This document shows, piece after piece, positions 1 to 11,708 of a stretch of DNA of 64,000 bases. Within the stretch, counting starts at the first letter, position 1; every line of letters begins with the position of its first letter. A program made the position numbers and the translations under genes. The notes beneath the pieces were generated by a model. It did not search any database, was not told the DNA's origin, and was given only the letters and a program-made list of their open reading frames with translations. Source of the stretch: Hypholoma sublateritium FD-334 SS-4 (lineage: Eukaryota; Basidiomycota; Agaricomycetes; Agaricales; Strophariaceae); NCBI GenBank assembly GCA_000827495.1, contig KN817541.1, forward strand, positions 274,678-338,677. Direction: 5' to 3'.

Positions 1-138
1 TATGTCTCTGTTATTTCACTGGAGCTAGCTAGGTCGGGTACCTCCTAGCTCCCCTTGTCTAAATAGTGGAGTACGGCTAAAATCGAAAATCTAGCGGATT
101 TACACGCATAGACCGATTGCAGCCGTATCACCGGTACA

Positions 139-342
139 TTGAGGTACCTAACACAAACCTCAATTCCTCTTCGTAACCAGGGTAACTTCCATGCCCATGA
201 ACTCCTCGACGCATCTGGGTTCAGAAAGTCCCTTGCGAAAGCCAAATCAGATAACATTATCGAGAGTATTTGCACGGCCAATGACTATTCTAGCTTAGAA
301 GGACTTATTAACTTCGTCGAAGCTAACCAGATCGCTTCCTAG
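139..342 (+). other. Unrecognised C-terminal ORF fragment
   Basis: An open frame of about 67 codons ends at a TAG at 340-342 and has no ATG; it would have to be the last exon of a gene or a relic. The sequence is rich in charged and small residues (for example SLAKAKSDNIIES) and matches no family I know. It lies just upstream of a transposase gene, so it could equally be repeat debris. Confidence 0.2.
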
Positions 343-743
343 TCTATGAATTCGGGATAGTTCACATTGTATTTCCATAGCTACTGCTTCACCTTAGCTT
401 CCATCCCTTGACCACATTTTTATATAGACTATGCAGCTTGTTGCGCCACGGATCTCCTTCATTTTCCTTGTGATCTTTCAACTTGCAGAGTATATCTGAG
501 TCGGAGTCAACGTAGAAGAAATTGTATCTTGTCACTCCTTGTAGATATACCAGTGTACTATGGACAATTTAGCCAGCTTAATATTTATTGGAATCTGTGG
601 TTTACTAATATGTAGTATGCAAGTCTGACTGCGAGATGTAATTTTGACGGTTTTACCGGCTGGCGGGCCGGGGAAGTTTCGCTCTGCAAGCGAGTCCGTA
701 GTTGTTTATTTAGCGTAGCATAGGCTTAGCACTCACTCTGTTT
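343..743. other. Non-coding stretch before the Plavaka gene
   Basis: No supported gene is visible. It presumably holds the 5' end of the Plavaka element and the transposase promoter. I could not identify a convincing terminal inverted repeat by eye. Confidence 0.3.
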
Positions 744-3700
744 ATGCAAATCTTTACTCCAGTCTTTTTCTACCTTGCGGCTCTGTACATGGTTTATGTC
801 TGCAGTGGATGCGAGAGTAAATATGGAACCGTCCGAGGCTTGGAGTTTCATCAGAAGAACTGCGATAGTTTTCTTGACGTGGATACATCGTCCAACACAA
901 TTCTGAATGCCTTTGAATTATATGAGAAGAAGCAAGCACAGAAGAAGCGCAAAAGGGAAACTCAGATAGCAACTGCTACAGAGGTGCGTAGTATCATTAG
1001 TTAATGCCAGTGATTCAGGTTGCAACTAATACTATACTTTAGACTATTGCAGACTCTGTCGTGCCGCAGCCCTCGCATGAGCCAAGTCCTGCTCCAGAAG
1101 TTCCTGAGCTGCTTATACCAGAAGTCACTGAACTAAGCGCAGCTGGTCGAATTATTCGAAAGAAGCGCTTGACGTGGAAGTTGTTGCAACAGCTTCCTGC
1201 TGCGCCTACACCTCTGCCCGACGCACCTTTGGCAATTGCTATAGATGATGACAATGTGCCTCCTTCTATCCAAAAGGTTGTTTTGGAGACGGTCACCACA
1301 ACAAGCAATTCCTTTGGAATGTACCGTCAATATCCCAATAATCCAACGCACAATCCGGATGATACTATTGGCTTGCAAGACCTGGCTGATGGCACCGCAC
1401 CAAAGGCTATCAATGAGACTCAGTCCTCCAGTATTTCTCGTCTTTCTGTTATTCCTGATGATCAAACTTCAAATGCACAGTCATATTTTCCATTCCAAAA
1501 TTCTACGATATTTGGTCTAATGAATTGGATGTGGACTGGGTCGGCAATGAAATCCATCTGCGAAATGAAGAATTTAATCAATTTCCTCAAGTCAGATAAG
1601 TTCAAGAAAGAAGATCTGGACAATTTTGACATTCGAGCGGAAACTGCAAAATTTGACAAGTTCCTGGATAGCTCCTCAAGCTCTCATCCGAATCAAAGTG
1701 CTCAATCGAAGGTCTCATCTCCCAAGGATGGTTGGCATGAGTCTGAAGTTCGTATTTTGGTTCCGGATCTAAGGCCTCACAAAAAAGAAGACATCCCAAT
1801 GTTTACTGTGCCAGGCCTACTCCACCGTTCCATTGTCGAAATTATCAAGGCTACATTCTCTGATCCCGCTAGTCGATTCTTTCACTACACTCCATTCAAG
1901 AGCTTCTGGAAGTCAAACGTTGCAGGATCCGAATCACAGACTCAAAGAATCTACGACGAGCTCTATACATGTGATGCGATGTTCGATACTCATGAAGAGT
2001 TGCAAAAACAGCCTAGTGAGCCAGGTTGTACCCTTGAACGGGTTGTTGCGGGCATGATGCTCTGGTCCGATTCTACGCACCTTGCAAGTTTTGGGACTGC
2101 AAGTCTCTGGCCAATATACCTTTATTTCGGTAACCAGTCTAAATATGTTCGTGGAAAGCCAAAAGCGGGTGCATGTCACCATTTGGCGTATCTTCCAAAG
2201 GTGTGTACTCTATTGTTCAACATTGTAACATATTACCTATCTAATCAGAATTTAGTTGCCTTCGAACTTCTGGGATTTTTACTTTGCTCTCACAGGGGAT
2301 GGACCTCCAGAGGAAGTTTTAACGCATTGCAGGCGTGAGTTGATGCATGCGGTGTGGACTTTGCTACTTGACAAGGAGTTCATGTATGCCTATGAACATG
2401 GTATTGTGATTGAATGCCCAGATGGTGTATCGCGTCGCTTTTATCCACGGATTTTTACATATTCGGCAGATTATCCGGAAAAGTAAGCTATTTTCTTTTC
2501 TGTAACGCTGGTCCTTACATTTTATATATAGAATATTACTAGCAACAATACGGAACTTTGGACTGTGTCCTTGTCCAAGATGCCTGGTCCCCAAAGATAA
2601 AATCCCAGATGTTGGGAAGGTTTATGATGATCGGCGACGCAACACCACCAGCCGAATTGATAGTACAGCTCGGAATTTTGATATCAATACTGCTCGCAAA
2701 TTCATCTATGAAAATGGTGAGGGTGTCAAGTCGGCAGCAGTAGAAAGAGTTCTGCGTGATAAATCTCATGTGCCCACAGATGTAAGTTTATAAGTTCCTT
2801 GTTTACCATTTTTCCATTTGACTTACAAATTACCACTTGTCCTGATAATAGAATGCCTTTTCTTCACTTCTGCACTTTGGATTCAACTTCTTTCAAATGC
2901 TTGTTCCTGATTTCATGCACGAGTTTGAATTAGGCGTATGGAGAGCACTTTTCATCCATCTTGTCCGTATCATAGTTTCCGAAGGAAAGATTCAAGAATT
3001 CAACAAGAGATACCGCCAGGTCCCTACTTTTGGTCGTTCAACAATCCGGAAATTCTCTCAAAACGCATCGAGCATGAAAAAAATGGCTGCTCGAAACTAC
3101 GAAGATCTTTTGCAGGTCAGTTTTTTTAATTTTTTTTGATTATATTGCCACCTCTTAGTTCAAATTACTTTCAGTGTGCAATCCCTGTTTTTGACGGTCT
3201 GCTTTCCCCAGAGCATGATAAAGCCGTATCATCTCTTCTTTTTACTGTTGCCGAATGGCATACCCTTGCGAAACTTAGAATGCATACCGATTCGACTCTT
3301 GGGTGGCTTCAAGAGTGCACAGCAAACCTTGGAACACAGTTAAGGAGGTTCCAAAGCTATACCTGCAGCTTCTTTGACACTCGAGAACTTCCCAGCGAGG
3401 AAGCTGCTCGTACCCGGAAGGCAAAAAAGGCTGGATCTTCCACTAAACCATCCGCAAAAGAGAAACTCCCAACTAGAAATGTGAACCAAGACCCTCCATC
3501 TAACAATGAGTTGAAAACCCCAAAAACACCTCCAAAGAAAAAGCTCTTCAATTTGGTTATGATCAAACTCCATGCACTTGGCGACTATGTGAACACTATT
3601 AAGCTATTTGGAACTTCGGATTCTTATTCAACGCAACCTGTGAGTTTTTTGACTCTATCTGATATGAAATAATATTCATTTGCACTACAAGGGCGAACTA

Positions 3701-5171
3701 GAGCATCGACGAGTCAAAAAATACTATGCGCGCACAAACAAAAATAGTGCTACCAGGCAGATAACACGTCTAGAACGACGAGAACATGTTTTACTTCATC
3801 GGACCCAGTTGAAAAAAAGCCAAGAAAAGCAAACAGATTTCAGCACTGAAAAGGCTGGTACGAAACGAAGAAAAGTCAAAGTGAAAGCATTGCCTTCGAT
3901 GGACTTTATGCAGTCAGAATCTCTTCCTTATACGCCTCCAGAGTACCATCACCATATATCAACATCTCATAACTTCCCTATTCATATCCAAAATTTGCTT
4001 GACGCTACGGCAGATGATGATCCTGCAATCAAGGTACCCCTTCTCAAATGTTCTAATTCTTGCTGACTGAATTGACATCATAGGATTTTTACCCGAAGCT
4101 GCAAGAGCATAATATTCTAGCCCGTATCTTGCACCCAACTTGGTCTGGGGATGGTAATGAATATTCTAATGAGGAACGCAGCAAGGTCTTCTTTGTCAAC
4201 GAGCGGCTTTATCGCCACAAAGTGATGTGAATCAATTACACAACTTACGATGTTCGTTTAGGACAAGATTCTGTCAATGCTCGTAACCATGCAGACATTA
4301 TGGTTTTGTCGCGCACTGATGAGGATCATCCATTTGAATATGGACGCATTATCTCTATATTCCATATTGATGTCGTAATCAAGACTGAAGAAGCCAGGAT
4401 TTCTCCGACCCCAATATCGAAAGAGGTTCTGTGGGTACGATGGTACAAATGAGACACTTCCTATCAAGCAGGATTCAAGAAAAAGCGACTTCATCGGCTC
4501 CACTTTTTGCCTTGCAATGATCCTGCTGCTTTTGGTTTCCTTGATCCAGATGAAGTTATCCGGGCTGTCCACCTTATACCTGCTTTCCGGTATGGAAAGT
4601 CAAGCAATCTCTTCTCTGGGGAGTCCTTGGGCCGAGCTCCAGGAGAATCAGACGACTGGAAGTACCTTTATGTCAATATGTGAGTATTCATTTGGTTGCA
4701 TTAATGCTAGCATTGGTTCTACGCTCACAAATTTATAGCTTTGTAGACCGCGATATGTATATGCGGTTTGCAGGTGGAGGAATTGGGCATTATAAAGTTG
4801 ATCTCAGCGATGCACGATTATCTGAACAATCTTCGGACAACCCATCACAAGAGGAGAACAATGGGCCTGAGGAAAATGACCATGGGCCAGGAGGTGCTGA
4901 CAAGGAAAACGGCAATGGACCAGGAAAAGATGCCACCAATGAACACGACAACGAGCCAGGAAAAGATGCCGCCAATGAACATGACAACGAGCCAGGAAAA
5001 GATACTGACAAGGAATGCAGTGATAGTGAAGGAGAGGACCATGACAACGAAGGAGCAAGTGAAAGTGAAGAGTCTACAAGAGGGGAGATCGATGACGATG
5101 AACTTGGTGCAGAAGATGGTGAAGGTGGATTTGAAGACCACGAGGACGATGAGGGTTATGCGCCCCTTTGA
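744..5171 (+). pseudogene. Plavaka-type DNA transposase, broken by two in-frame TGA codons
   Basis: This is a nine-exon gene of the Plavaka family, CACTA-like cut-and-paste transposons common in Agaricomycetes. Exons by eye: 744-983, about 1043-2200, 2256-2482, 2532-2781, 2852-3115, 3175-3639, 3692-4033, 4084-4679, 4739-5171. Family hallmarks occur in order: an N-terminal C2H2-like finger (VCSGCESKYGTVRGLEFHQ), a core block with WSDSTHLASFGTASLWPIY, MLVPDFMHEFELGVWRALF in exon 5, GELEHRRVKKYYARTNK at the start of exon 7, and FVDRDMYMRFAGGGIGH in exon 9. The C-terminus is a very acidic tail with tandem repeats of NEHDNEPGKDA. Two TGA stops interrupt exon 8 at 4228-4230 and 4450-4452, while the frame and family similarity continue past both. 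Both are one C-to-T change from CGA (Arg). The copy is therefore probably inactive but recent. What is seen are the motifs and stops; the family assignment is from knowledge of its conserved blocks. Confidence 0.85.
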
Positions 5172-5372
5172 CGCTTATAATGGCATTCTAAACACCCACT
5201 GCAAATTAAGTGATTACTTCGCGAGATTTGAGGAATCTGATTATCTTTGTACTATATTATCTATACGTATATGGGCCACAAGTACGCTACATCTTTATTA
5301 ACTTGTCATCAACTGGATATCCGAGTCAGTGCGGCATTTGCGACTTGCTTTGTGTGCCGCCACACCCAGTAT

Positions 5373-5530
5373 TAATTCATATCGCATTCACTGCTTTGCA
5401 TGCCTGAGATCCCCTGAGATTCACATCTACCCTCGCTAGCTGGATACCGTCAAGTGTTACACAATCTCTACACAAGAAAACCATTCCTAGGAGGTCGAGC
5501 TACGAGCACTCCCTCCTACCTATTTCGGCC
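5373..5530 (+). repeat. Left copy of a diverged direct repeat
   Basis: It begins with TAATTCATAT, contains TTTGCATGCCTGAGATCCC and ends with CTCCTACCTATTTCGGC. The same blocks appear in the same order and orientation at 11251-11399. The copies differ by many substitutions and a few indels. Confidence 0.55.
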
Positions 5531-6246
5531 CGAATGAAACGAATGTCACGTGGTTTGGCTCGACAATCTCAGGCTGCGCGCAGTGCGCACTGTGATGGCC
5601 CAGATGACTTGCCTCCGCCCAATGCAAGTGAACTCGCTAGAGATCCTTGCAGAGGATGGAAGGGTGTTCACTCTGAAGGAGGTTGATCTTAACGATCCCC
5701 CCTAAGGTTGTAGACAGCTGTCAACCTGCTAGCCCCACAGTTGCCGGTCGACCGTTCCCAGCCAAAGTAGGTTGAGCGTGTAAACGCTCCCTACTAAGGC
5801 CAGGAACTCCCGTGCGCGTAATTCCATTTCCAGTGGACGTCGCCCCCTTTGCTACCTCAAACTTCTTCGACGATCTGGTGTCTAGGGCTTCTCAAAGCGG
5901 GATGCTGTCTGTCAGCCCTTCTGAGAGTTGCTTTGAACCGTCTCACAAGCTACAGCGGATGACCGTTTACACGATCTCTGCTAAAGCTAGTGAGTACTCT
6001 GCTAGCCGGAAGATGGCCTTGAGCCGTTGCCTGCTTTGCAGAGTAAACAGGTGATTGTTATCGCCGAACGACACTCACGATACCGAATGATCGATATCCA
6101 AAAACACCCTGAACAAGATATCCGCCTGGTCGCGCTATCCATCTGCATTCAAATGCTGAGCTCTGCCTTTCTGATCACCTCCCATCTCTTCCACCGGATG
6201 CCACTATTACTCTAAGAGTTTATGCCTCTAAGCTACGTGGATTTAT

Positions 6247-7007
6247 ATGCCGCCGAAGACAGCCACGGTCAACGACTCTCCCATGCATCTGTCCTCCCAA
6301 TCCTCGAAAGTTCGCAGCACGAGCAACTTGAGGAGCACTGCTAGCTATGTGGAATCTGCTCAAATGACATCATCCCCGAAACCAATGCAAGTACCCACTC
6401 CCATGGAATCCCCAGCTTCGATGCCCCCTAATCGCGGACGACCTACACCTCCAGAGGAGAGACGGTATAAGGAAGGAACTCAGGGGAGCTCCAGTCCACA
6501 TGCTCATGTATGAACGCTTACCGTTTCCCCCTGACTTTGAAGGAGTCGGGCTCGACACGGCAAGAGCCACACCCTCAGCCTCTTGCTTCTGGGTTTGCTA
6601 AGACTGAGGTCAACGAACCGGTCACTGGAACCCCGTTATCGGCGACCAGTCGCACCTTCGTGCCAAAGAATCAACGGATTCAGGTTAGCGAGCAGGTAGA
6701 AGGCCCCTTGTCCACCGTCGAACGGTCTCCCAGGGCTGTGAGTGTACAGACACCTATGCAACCAAAGGAGCCTCCCCTTCTCATTGTCCGGCAATTCATT
6801 TCCCACAACTTCCCGATCATGAATCAGTATGTCGTTTACACCGAGCCGTTGCACGCCTCAGTAGAGAAATGCCATGCTCCATGGGATCAGTGGGTGGGAC
6901 CCGTTAGCTGTCATCGGCACCACGAATTGAGTTCTTCCGGGGCGACCCGCTGGGGATTCAAGATATTACCATCAGATGTAATTGGGACTCACTGCTGGAA
7001 GCCGTAG
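6247..7007 (+). pseudogene. Decayed Ser/Pro/Thr-rich ORF pieces, unknown
   Basis: Two overlapping open frames (6247-6513 and 6510-7007, different frames) encode low-complexity Ser/Pro/Thr-rich protein, with a second part containing WDQWVGPVSCHRHHELSS. No intron consensus joins them cleanly. They lie inside the segment bounded by direct repeats. I do not recognise the family. Confidence 0.25.
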
Positions 7008-8071
7008 ACGCTGTATGCCAAATACACGAGGAAGAAACATCTGTCGCTTTCCAGTTGCCTGAGGGAACTTTTATTAACCATTGGCGATGTTCAAATCATT
7101 GTCACAGCCGAAGAAGTAGACCAGCGCTATCGAGGAAATTTTAGATGCCCAGGAGCTCTGTATCATACTTCGCAGGAGCCCTTGGAGTTTGAAGAGCATG
7201 GGCCATGTCATCGGAAAGTGGGAGGGTTGTATCTAACCACAGAGTTCATAGTTTGGGGAGAAGAGAAAGGGTTCTCACCGTCGACAACATGCTGTACTTG
7301 GACTACCATGGGAGGAAGAAATACTCGCTCCACGCCCACTTCTAGAACCCGCGCGCGTGATAATAACCCTACCGCAAATCATCGACGCGTTCGGATTTTT
7401 TTTCCAACGGCAAATTTCAATTGTTTCTCGTTGCTGAGAATTACGAGCTGCTACAAACGCTAGCTTGAGATGACAATCAAGAAAAAATGATTGTGGCCCA
7501 ATATTAATAAGCTCAACCGAGTCCCGAAGGAAGGCAACAATCTGATATCAGTCGCTTCCTATAATTCGATGACAGCGTCGGAAAGGTCACGGAATCAAGT
7601 TGCTTCACCTCCTACCGTATTTTAAGGCTTACTTAATGCGAGAAGACTTCGCGAGCGCCTTCCAAGGCACTAACATGCCCTAATAACTAGAGTGATAAAT
7701 TTCATTTTGACTTCTTCAAGGAGACACTGCATATCTACCATCCTAGAACGACTCCGCTGAGCGAGACGTAGAGCTTTCCCAAGAACGGAGAGATTTCCTA
7801 TGGAGGTTATGAAGTCCCGGACTCTAAGCGCGCATTTTGTGGCCCAGAGAAGAGTGGAGTTCGCAGAGAATGTTGCCAAATGCATGCCCCTCAAGTACCT
7901 TATTACAAGCAGCCTACGACCTCGATCGTGCCGTCTCTGGCATCGGCGATCTCAGTAACGGTATTGCATCTTGCATCCTATTCCAAAGCTGCCCAGCGCA
8001 GGAACGATCCAGATAACTTTGCTGAATGACGACTATATTTCCTCTGGGGGCCATGGATAACGCCTAGAGGG

Positions 8072-8407
8072 GTGCTGCTGGTCGCTGCCGACATGACTCC
8101 CATCCCTATGCCGCGAAATTGGTTGAGCTACAAGTTCGCCAATGACTGGACGAACAATCAGTTTTATCCAGCATCTCAACAAGAGGAGCCGCGCAAATTG
8201 AGAGTAGGAGCTACTCTTCATCTGGGATACAGTTTCTCGGGATATTCAACCCCGCCAAATGAATTTCCGGTGAGAGGATTCCCGGGCAACGATGGTTCTG
8301 GAGGAGGATTTCCAGGACGCAGCCCGCTGGGACGGCCACCAGGAAGTGGACCGCCAGACGGTGCCTCCAAATGGCGAGAACTCCCATGGGCTACCTCCTT
8401 TGAGTAA
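8072..8407 (+). pseudogene. Gly/Pro-rich ORF fragment, Gag-like in composition only
   Basis: An ORF of 111 codons ends in a Gly/Pro/Arg-rich stretch of the type GGGFPGRSPLGRPPG. Similar linkers precede the retrotransposon Gag domain in some basidiomycete Gypsy elements, but no Gag domain, zinc knuckle or polymerase follows here. Composition alone supports the comparison, so the identity is uncertain. Confidence 0.25.
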
Positions 8408-8914
8408 CCTTGCCTCCTGAATTCGGCGAAAGGACGAGCCTTCCCAAAGTCGAATCTATATTGGGCCATTGTCTTCTCAGGAGAAAATCAGGAAATGGTA
8501 GACAGTCTTACCAGATGTGTCAGCTAAGGTCCCAGAATACGACTTAAGCAATGCCAGAAGTAAAAGGGAATATCTTCGAATGCAGGGTGTTATTCTTCCG
8601 CTCTACCATCATCATCATGTCTATAATTAACTTGAGCCTGAATAAGACGATCACCTGACATGTTGAGATAAGTTGCAACCTGAACAATGCAAGCGTGATG
8701 CATGTTTCTCTGTCCTACCGACTCTCAGTCTGGCTGCCTAAGTTGGCGTTAGATAAAGGAGTTCGAGTATACTGGTTAGCGATCTGACTGTCGTTAATCG
8801 ACGTTAGAAAGTGAATCATGGACATTACACATCGAGCCTGCGTCTTTCCCTTCCCGCGATATCGCTTGGCCGCGGGCTATAGCTTTCCCTGCCCTCCTAT
8901 CATGTCGTCCCGCT

Positions 8915-11156
8915 TTGTGCTACCCTGGAGTACGCGATCCGGATCACAGAACTGGTTTGCTTGACGAAGACGACTTCATTCTTTGTGACGGGCACCTGGG
9001 AAGTTTCGACCCCAGGATGAGTCCTCAGCACTTCGCGGCAGATACCCCTTGGTTCGGATTCATCAAAAACCTGTACAATCCGTCCCTGGTCGAGTTCAGT
9101 CTAACCCCCGCTCGAATGGGAACCATCGGGACATCACTGTTTGAAGGGACACATGCGGCAAGACTACCTGTACCGACTCTTCCAGCGGCAAAAGGAGATC
9201 AGCTCAACCATGGAAGCCCTTTCGCATATACAAGACATTCATAGTGATCTGTGGGAACAGCACCCCCAATGCGACGAGGAAGCAATGCATGACTTGGAGT
9301 CATACATATCTTTGGCAAGGGCTCACAGGAACGTTAAACACCAAGACGCATGGAGCCGTTGGGCTGCGGCTCTGTTGAACGACCGAGACCATCCCGTCGC
9401 TCAAGCGGACATCGAGAGCGGACGCATCCCTGATGGGAGTATGGCTTAACGAAACAACTGAAACTGAAGGGTTGAGTCTGATCCATCATCGAGTGCCATG
9501 CTTCATAATCAACGAAGTCTCCTCCACCGAAGGCCACGAACGAGCCAGAAAAATCAGCGTCCTCGAGAGCTTTGTCCGCCGAACCCACATAGACTGGCTA
9601 GCAATGCAACTGAAGGCATCCTCAAGGGACGTAGGCATAGCGGTTACCGTCTCTGCATACCCGTCTGCGGACTATGTTTGCGCTTCACCATCTGTCCAGG
9701 CAGCGCTTCAACAGGGACACAATTCAGTTGCCCCTGCAGCAGATGAACCGACTCTGAGCGATTGGGAAGAACTCTTACCTCCCGTCATTGCGGCGCCTGG
9801 ACCTGGAAGTTGGACTCACTGGATGGAGACCACGCTGGGACACACACACACATCATGTTTCGAGCAGATAGGATTGCGGAGAGTCAGGAATTTAGGGGGA
9901 ACTTGCTACTTCGACCGATTGTGGCGTCGACTCCTTTACTTTGACGAAGAGCAGCCAATCCCTTCTAACCACCACCCTGATCCGGAGATCTGGGGACAAC
10001 CTGTGGGGATCTGTCATTTCGTACATATGGAGGGGAAAATCGCACTCAATCAACACGAAATATCCACATGGATGTACAGAACGGACAGACCTGTCCGCAA
10101 TGACGAGTGACGCATATATCGTAGGACTGCGTGGGGTCTGTTGCACAGTCAGGAAAGACCCACGTCTCCATCGGCCACACAGAATCGCGCCAGAGACCCG
10201 TTCAGCTGTCCTTCGAAGTATTCGCGCAGAGCACGTGGCAACTACAACAGGCCTGTTGAAGTTATCTTTGGATCTCCATCCAGAGGACGAGATCGCCGGG
10301 AGGGTTCACGTGCAAGCCAGGATCGCGGAAACGAGAGATCTCGATCGCGCGGCCGAAGTCAAGAGGTATCACCCCGAGCTGAATGTTCAAGGAGATGAAA
10401 CGCTCAGAGCATGCGGCCCTACGACAGGCCTACAGACTAGCGCAATCTCGAGCGACGGTTTGCCAATTCCCCTCTTTCGCGGTCTCAATCTCCGGCGCCC
10501 TACAGGCCTCGTTCACTCTTTCCCAATTCCGGACGTTGAGACGGTATCATCATTGCACAACTTGATCCCAGTGCCCACGAAAGCCTTGTAGGAGTGGAAG
10601 AAAAGGTCGAAGAGCGCTCGGCTAGTCGATGCTTGATGCTGTGGAACCAGCCCACCTATTATATTTGGCAGCAGGTCGTAACCTGGGCCTGTTCCATCCT
10701 CCCACTCATTGGTGATCCTATCCTTGGTCGCATAGTCCGCACAAACGAATCTGGCTTTCAAATATTATGGATGCAATTCCGTACAGAGGAAGGTGCCCAG
10801 CGTTTCCCTGGTGTCGTACAAGGTCTTCTCCTGGGCCCGGATGACACACTGACTTTGTCAAACAGGATGACTACAACGGCGCCAACGGACGATCCTCCGA
10901 TCACTGGACGCACAAAGGCCTTTTGCACAATCGATCATCACTGGATGTCCTCTCTGACACGCTCTTCCGACCCACTGATGCTACACCATCCCTGCTCTCG
11001 CGCCTCACCATAAACCCCATCCCACCTGACATCCCACTAATTGCCCACCTTTCCAAGTCAGCTCACCGTCGACATAACAACCCCAAGCCAAAAGTCAAGA
11101 AAGCAGGCAAGAAAGCAGACGCTGCCAATGGGGGTAAGCACATCTGCAGCGTCTAA
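8915..11156 (+). pseudogene. Frameshifted multi-part ORF of unknown family
   Basis: Successive open frames at 8915-9244, 9141-9449, 9433-10110, 9941-10591 and 10594-11013, in at least three different frames, look like one coding region broken by frameshifts. Recognisable-looking blocks include EDDFILCDGHLGSFDPRMS, an amphipathic stretch around 9170-9280 and GLSLIHHRVPCFIINEV. An Arg/Ser-rich segment follows (10141-10398), then a Trp-rich piece (MLWNQPTYYIWQQ) and a Lys/Ala-rich tail. I cannot name the family or a function. Its position between direct repeats suggests an element-borne gene. Confidence 0.3.
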
Positions 11157-11250
11157 GTACCTTGTTATATAGGATTTCTATCATGTAGATACTTCTTCGT
11201 ACTGTCGTCAAACTGCCATCAGACAACTGTCGTAGCTATTCTCCTAGTCT

Positions 11251-11399
11251 TAATTCATATCTTTGCATGCCCGAGATCCCTTGAGACTGACATCTAGTAC
11301 TACCCTCACTAACCCATCGAGGGACACCTGACCTCTATCTAGAGACGCAAGGTCGCCACTACACGCGCGTCGCGCCGCTCCCTCTTACCTATTTCGGCT
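11251..11399 (+). repeat. Right copy of a diverged direct repeat
   Basis: It begins TAATTCATAT, contains TTTGCATGCCCGAGATCCC and ends CTCTTACCTATTTCGGC, matching the left copy at 5373-5530 in order and orientation. Confidence 0.55.
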
Positions 11400-11708
11400 A
11401 CTCAGTCCCTCCTGAGGTCCTTGTTTCATGCGGCGTCACACCTTCCCTATACTCACAAGCTCCTTTATTTCTTCAATGCGTCTTACATGAACCCCGGAAT
11501 ATGACTTTGGTGGCGATTGAGTGGCGACCTTTTCGCCAGTGTTTCTCGAAATAGAGATGTTTCTACCAAGCTAGTCTGTGAACTTTGTGCTGAACGGTCC
11601 CGATTCAGGTAGCATGGTGACAGCATATATTCAGTGAGTCAAAAATATTAACACGCGGTACTTGTTATGACTCGGTTTTTGTATTCTTAACAGGGCTTCT
11701 AAAATTCT

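Larger units (their letters stand above)
5373..11399. mobile_element. Putative decayed LTR-like element with unrecognised ORFs
   Basis: Two diverged copies of about 150 bp in the same orientation (5373-5530 and 11251-11399) bound a 5.7 kb interior with only broken ORFs. Between them are proline/serine-rich and glycine/proline-rich ORF pieces and a longer frameshifted ORF series. I see no reverse transcriptase, integrase or protease motif, so if this is a retroelement it is non-autonomous or heavily decayed. The call rests on the direct repeats and the unconstrained interior; it could also be a gene relic flanked by unrelated repeats. Confidence 0.4.
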
